Origin: Tiliqua scincoides
Taxonomy: Eukaryota; Chordata; Lepidosauria; Squamata; Scincidae
DNA: 64,000 nt
Assembly (NCBI RefSeq): GCF_035046505.1
Contig: NC_089823.1
Location: forward strand, 26,770,388-26,834,387
Direction: 5' to 3'
Shown: piece by piece, positions 59,935 to 64,000 of the stretch
Numbering within the stretch: position 1 is the stretch's first letter
How the letters are laid out: every line of letters begins with the position of its first letter
Program-made: the position numbers and the translations under genes
Notes under the pieces: generated by a model
Seen by the model: only the letters and a program-made list of their open reading frames with translations
The model's database searches: none
Told to the model about the DNA's origin: nothing

Positions 59935-60300
59935 CCGCATTAACTGCTTGGTTGGCATCCACAGATTTCATCATCCGCAGATGCCCAACGCCCCCCAAGT
60001 GTCCAAATGTGAATGGAGTTGTTCTTCAGTTGGGTCCAGAGTCCCTTCTATTCCAGTTGGGAATAGGCCTTCTATTCAGTTGGGTCCAGGGCCCACCCAT
60101 GGCACCTGTGGGCTTCAGAATGGCCCTTTAGGCCAAAAAACACTACTCTTTTATGATAAGACCTAAAGTGATATTTTAATACCTTATAATTATTCTGAGG
60201 CCAAGGAAACCCTCCCCAAGTCTCAGAATGCTTTATAAGGCATAAAACTGTCACTTTCAGTTTTACTGTAAAACCATTAAGTAGCTCTTTTTTTTTTGCC
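59935..60300. repeat. Tigger-like interior fragment
   Basis: ggatccgcattaactgcttg and atccgcagatgcccaacg resemble Tigger sub-terminal repeats. gtgggcttcagaatggccct and accttataattattctgagg match 48300-48410. Confidence 0.55.
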
Positions 60301-60444
60301 AAACTAGCCATGCTGAAAAGTGCATAGGCAGTGGGTGGCAGTGTTTTGTCAATTCTTTTGAACTTGAGGGCTAACAGTGCTATCTTATAAATGTTTATTC
60401 AGGAATAAATTCCACTGTGTTTAATCTCAGGTAAGACTGTATAA

Positions 60445-60653
60445 CAGTGGTTTCCAAACTTACCTGCAGCCTTTCTGGCTAAGCCAGGCAGCCACATCTT
60501 GAATCTTGCAAAATCTTGACAGATTTTGTGAGATCCAAGATAGCACCGCATGGGGGAACAGGTAGGGGGGCAACTGGGAACATTCTGTGGCGCCCCCATG
60601 AATGTGCTGTAATCTCCTAAGGTGTTGTGCAACACACACTTTGGGAATCCTGG
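60445..60653. mobile_element. hAT-like element, diverged
   Basis: CAGTGGTTTCCAAACTTACC to ACTTTGGGAATCCTGG. The flanking duplication is not convincing. Confidence 0.65.
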
Positions 60654-60917
60654 TGGTATAGGATTGTGGTCTAAGCAAGCTTTCTGTTATTTTTCACAAG
60701 ATATACTTGTGTATGCATGTTTTAGTAATCTAAAATTAACACTTTTTAGGGTTAGAAATTTTTCAATTTTGAAAAACAACACCCGTCTGAAACTAATAAT
60801 TTTAAACAGGAAAGCTCTGGTAGGTGAACATCTCATGAAAAATACTCTAACATCTCTTTCAAGAATCTGTCACTATTTCAGTATCTTCAAGTGAGGAAAA
60901 TGTTTATCACAATGGAT

Positions 60918-61390
60918 GATGTTGGCATTCTTCAGTCTCGGAAGACTATGGTATCGCGCTCTGAATAGTGGTTCTGGATCAGAGTGTCCTCGCCAGTGCG
61001 CGAAGCCTGGGTAAAGTAGATATGGAGGATAGACTGTTACCCATGCAGCCAATCCCCCTTCTCCACGTTGCTGAAATGATCCAGTAGAAAGGCAGAAGCC
61101 AATACAGATGGTTCCAGCGGCGTCGCAGAAGTTGCCAGAACATGACTGTTCAGCCATGAACTGCCTCAGGGACTCCGGCTCCGGATTTTGCCTCGAGGTT
61201 GGCTCCTGAAGCCTTTTCCATAACTGGATGTAGCCACAAGGCAGCGGAGGTTTGGGGTCAGAGTTTTCCTTCTCTCAGATGAGTCGCCTTCCCAGGCTAA
61301 GGAGTTCCATCTACCCGGTGGCTGTTTAGTCGCCTCTTACTACAAGTACAGCCAAACTAAGGGCCTATTCTTATTCCTAGCCCCCAAGGG
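60918..61390 (-). mobile_element. Composite retroelement ending in the LINE 3' tail
   Basis: On the minus strand its last 65 bases (60985-60921: ccagaaccactattcagagc, gcgataccatagtcttccga, gactgaagaatgccaac) match the 3' end of the LINE at 31542-31605. The upstream 400 bases (aggcgactaaacagccaccg, ggcgactcatctgagagaag) do not match that LINE's coding end. It may be a LINE 5' region joined to its 3' tail by internal deletion, or a separate SINE-like family using the same reverse transcriptase. Confidence 0.75.
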
Positions 61391-61394
61391 AGAC

Positions 61395-61945
61395 TGAAAG
61401 GTTTTGACCAGGATTTCACAAGGTTTCACAATGGATGTGAAGTTATAAGACACTATAATTTTCTAATAACTGCCACTTAATTTATGTTCTAGAGAAGAAT
61501 AGAGACAATTCATCTTCTCTTCAAAACATTAGCAGTTCAATGCAAGTATTAATCAAGTTATAAAGACATTAGTTAAACTTTCACAGAGTTCCACAAATTC
61601 ATAATAAAATGATAATCACCAATTTAATCTGATTCAGGAAAGGCTCATCTCCTGTGAAAAGCCAAAGACAGAACCACTATAGTTGCATTAAGCTATTTAT
61701 CCTCTCGACATCATGGGGATGAAAACACCATAAACAGATAATTATCCATATCTCAAGTCCCTCTGAGAAAATTCACATAAGGTCACTGGAGTTTAAGGTT
61801 ACTATTCTGAATATTATTTCACAGGCACCTGGTGATTAGGGTGGGTGAAGAAAAATTAGCAACTACTTCTCATTTTTAAGTAGAAACATTGTTAATTGTT
61901 TCTTTTACTCCTGAAGATTCAATAAGCCTCCAAGGAAGAAAGATT
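61395..61945. other. No gene recognised
   Basis: AT-rich, no motif. Confidence 0.4.
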
Positions 61946-61949
61946 AAGG

Positions 61950-62435
61950 GTCCAATTCCATCCAGCATAGGAGCAGTGGCGCTAAACACCCACTGCTGTA
62001 TCCTATCCTGGATACAAGCAGGCTGGAGGTCTCCTCAAAGGGGACATTTGTCCCCTTATCCCAAGTAAAGCCCCAGCCTGCTCGAGTCTGTACCAGTTAA
62101 ATCAATGACACAGACTCAAGAAGCCCCATGTCAGGCTTCCTAGCTGAACGTGGGGGATACGATTCAATGGAGGAGGCCTCTGCTGGTTCTTCCCCCCATT
62201 CCACCGTTCTTCTGCCCAGAAATGCCTCCCTTGCCCTTCCTCCACTCTCCCCCACACCACTTAGTGATCATCTTCTCTCCACTGGCAGCCAGGGCTCCTT
62301 CAGGGGCACTGACGGGGCAGTACAAGCCTTCCTGCTGGCACCGTTTACTCACTGAGTGGCGCAAACATGCTTTAGAAAACCTGCTGCCAGCACTGCGGTC
62401 ACAGTGTCAGCGGAAGGGCAATATTGGATCAGGCT
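61950..62435. repeat. Fold-back element, roughly 450-bp family, diverged
   Basis: ggtccaattccatccagcat at the left and caatattggatcagg at the right. The interior ggaggtctcctcaaaggggacatt parallels the 165-bp family core. Confidence 0.55.
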
Positions 62436-63064
62436 ACCTGTCACCTAAATTGAAAAGTACACTATTTGGCATAATCTCAAAGTCTATTCAGATAAAATTG
62501 ATAAATACTAACAATAAAGAAAGACAGAAGTACAGTGAACACACACAATTTCATGTGCAAGTTAGGGTTCCAAAAATGAGGGGGGAAAAAATCTTTGGTG
62601 ATGGCAAATTGGGAAGAGATTAGGTTATAGAATCTGCTGTATTAGCCTTATTTATGTTAGAAAGTAGCATACAAAATCATCTCTCTTCTCAGTCATCCTC
62701 AATGAGCCACCAAAGTGGCTTATCCCAGGAAAATCTGCCTATTCAGGCATTTTGGAGTAGAGACAGTGCTAGATTCTAATACTCCCACAAATGAAAGGAA
62801 TTCTGTTTGCACCCTCAGGAGCAGATTTTCACAGATGCATAAGTAAGGGGGTTCAGTGAAATAATACCTCTCCTTATGCAAAGAGAACGTCTTCTGTTCA
62901 TGGAAAATACTAATTGGGAACGGATCCAACTCAAATGTTAATACATGAAAACATAAGGGCAGTGAATCCTCAGCTGTTCAGGACAGAATCCACAGCTGTT
63001 CAGAACTGTTGGAGGGCTATGCCTATTTACCTCTGAATAACTGCATTCAGACAATCCGGCAAAC

Positions 63065-63479
63065 CAGGGATATCAAACTTTTTTCATCCAGCAGACCAAA
63101 CAGCATTCATGGTGCCTGCTGAGGACAAAAAGGGATGTCATTAAGCAGGTGATCACCACTTTTTCTCATGTAGGAACTCATGCGCTGCAACCAACCAAAG
63201 AGAAAATAGGAAAATTTGGATCATATTTTTCAAGATATGGGAGAACCCATTTATCATGTGGGCCCTTTCAGCAGTGACACCTCAGCACTGCTAAAAGGGT
63301 GGTCTGCACAACAACCGGGCTCTCCTAGCTCCAGCTTTTCTGCAGTTCCTCCTGGCCATACATCACTTCACAGCTCAGTTGCTTATGGTATTGCTGGGAC
63401 AGCCCAACTATCATGTGGGCCAGATGAAGAGCTTCTGCAGGTTGCATCCAGCCCACAGGCCTTATGTATGACACCCCCG
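63065..63479. mobile_element. hAT-like element
   Basis: CAGGGATATCAAACTTTTTT to tgtatgacacccccg, with the typical ccagcccacaggccttatg just inside the right end. Flanks are too diverged for a clear duplication. Confidence 0.75.
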
Positions 63480-63699
63480 TTCCAAATCATAAGTTGGAGG
63501 ATCAGGAACAAGCTCAAGAACTCCCTGCCTTCCCTCATGCATGCGGCTTTTGTCTCTTAAACTATCGTATGATTAGAAAAGAATCTAAACTATTAAAGCC
63601 ACTCACAGAAGGAGAACAGAGAGAGCTCATATTATGGCATGGTTATTTTGCCAGCACAGAGTGGAGGAGCTCTATGTTGAGGTTTTCAGCCTGACACAG

Positions 63700-63949
63700 A
63701 GCATAGGATGTAGCAGAACAAAGCTCCACTAGTCCTATCCCCTTTCCGTCTGGTTCTTCTCCCCACCCACCCTCCCCTGTCCCAGAACATCCCCCCTACC
63801 ACTGCTCAAAGTTCCTACTGTGCTCCAGGAAGCATCCGTCCAGTGTTGAGTTCAGCACCAGCTCCTTGCGGGGTGTTGCAGATGTGCCTTACAGCACATT
63901 TGTGACACCCAGCATTGGCATTGAGGTGCCTTAGGATTGGGCCCTAAAT
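63700..63949. repeat. Right half of a roughly 450-bp fold-back element
   Basis: cttacagcacatttgtgaca and gccttaggattgggccc match the 3' part of 56453-56908. The left end was not located. Confidence 0.6.
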
Positions 63950-64000
63950 TTCATAGTAAACAGGGGGCTTACTTCTGAGAAAATCTTATAGGACTGCACT
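63950..64000. repeat. Partial short fold-back element at the window edge
   Basis: ggggcttacttctgagaaaa and ataggactgcact fit the 85-bp family; it is cut by the window end. Confidence 0.5.

Noticed and set aside
44100-64000. Search for USPL1 or another HMGB1 neighbour on the plus strand
   Set aside because: In human USPL1 lies on this side of HMGB1, but no exon-like segment with a recognisable motif was found here; the neighbour may lie beyond the window.
1-64000. CRISPR arrays, operons, riboswitches, phage genes
   Set aside because: The sequence is vertebrate nuclear DNA; no regularly spaced repeat array or prokaryotic gene block was seen.

Overview
The window looks like nuclear DNA of a squamate reptile, most likely a lizard. 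The evidence is one intron-containing vertebrate gene, HMGB1, whose protein is close to the amniote orthologue, set in repeat-rich DNA. The repeats are CR1 and L2 LINE 3' ends, a 5S-rRNA-derived SINE with a LINE-type tail, a tRNA-derived SINE and very many short non-autonomous DNA transposons, mainly hAT-like. I saw no bacterial-type operon, CRISPR array or rRNA locus.

The only host gene I can support is HMGB1 on the minus strand. Its coding exons are at 38551-38402, 38215-38070, 37861-37687 and 36217-36044, and they encode 214 residues. A non-coding first exon lies in a CpG island at about 43.6-43.8 kb. The conserved 3' UTR runs to about 34.3 kb. Intron 1 is about 5 kb and has collected several DNA transposons. 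The promoter has a CCAAT-box array, and a TATA box facing the opposite way suggests divergent transcription. No second host gene is recognisable on either side.

Left flank (1-34 kb): a broken LINE with endonuclease and reverse transcriptase runs off the left edge (1-2187). After it come a solo LTR (4111-4483), hAT elements at 5.3, 8.2, 10.5-11.7 (one nested in another), 17.8, 23.4, 24.9 and 28.4 kb, a near-perfect palindrome at 9.9-10.1 kb, Tigger-like elements (2.3, 13.0, 13.7, 18.7 kb), two 73-bp TTAA-flanked MITEs (13.2 and 28.0 kb), a solo LTR on the minus strand (25537-26090), a CR1 3' region (28.7-29.55 kb), a 5S SINE (30.45-30.59 kb) and a 3' piece of the same LINE family as at the left edge (31.54-32.25 kb).

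Right flank (44-64 kb): more hAT elements (47.0, 47.8, 51.4, 54.9, 56.9-58.4, 60.4, 63.1 kb), a Tigger-like element apparently broken by a hAT and an LTR (47.75-49.77 kb), L2 remnants, a tRNA-derived SINE, a composite element at 60.9-61.4 kb that ends in the same 3' tail as the LINE and the 5S SINE, and several size classes of fold-back elements whose ends all read CAATCCTA or close to it.

The most informative points are three different retroelements sharing one 3' tail, more than ten hAT insertions datable through 8-bp target duplications and nesting, and the promoter architecture of HMGB1. All calls rest on reading the sequence and on recalled family features; no database search was possible.
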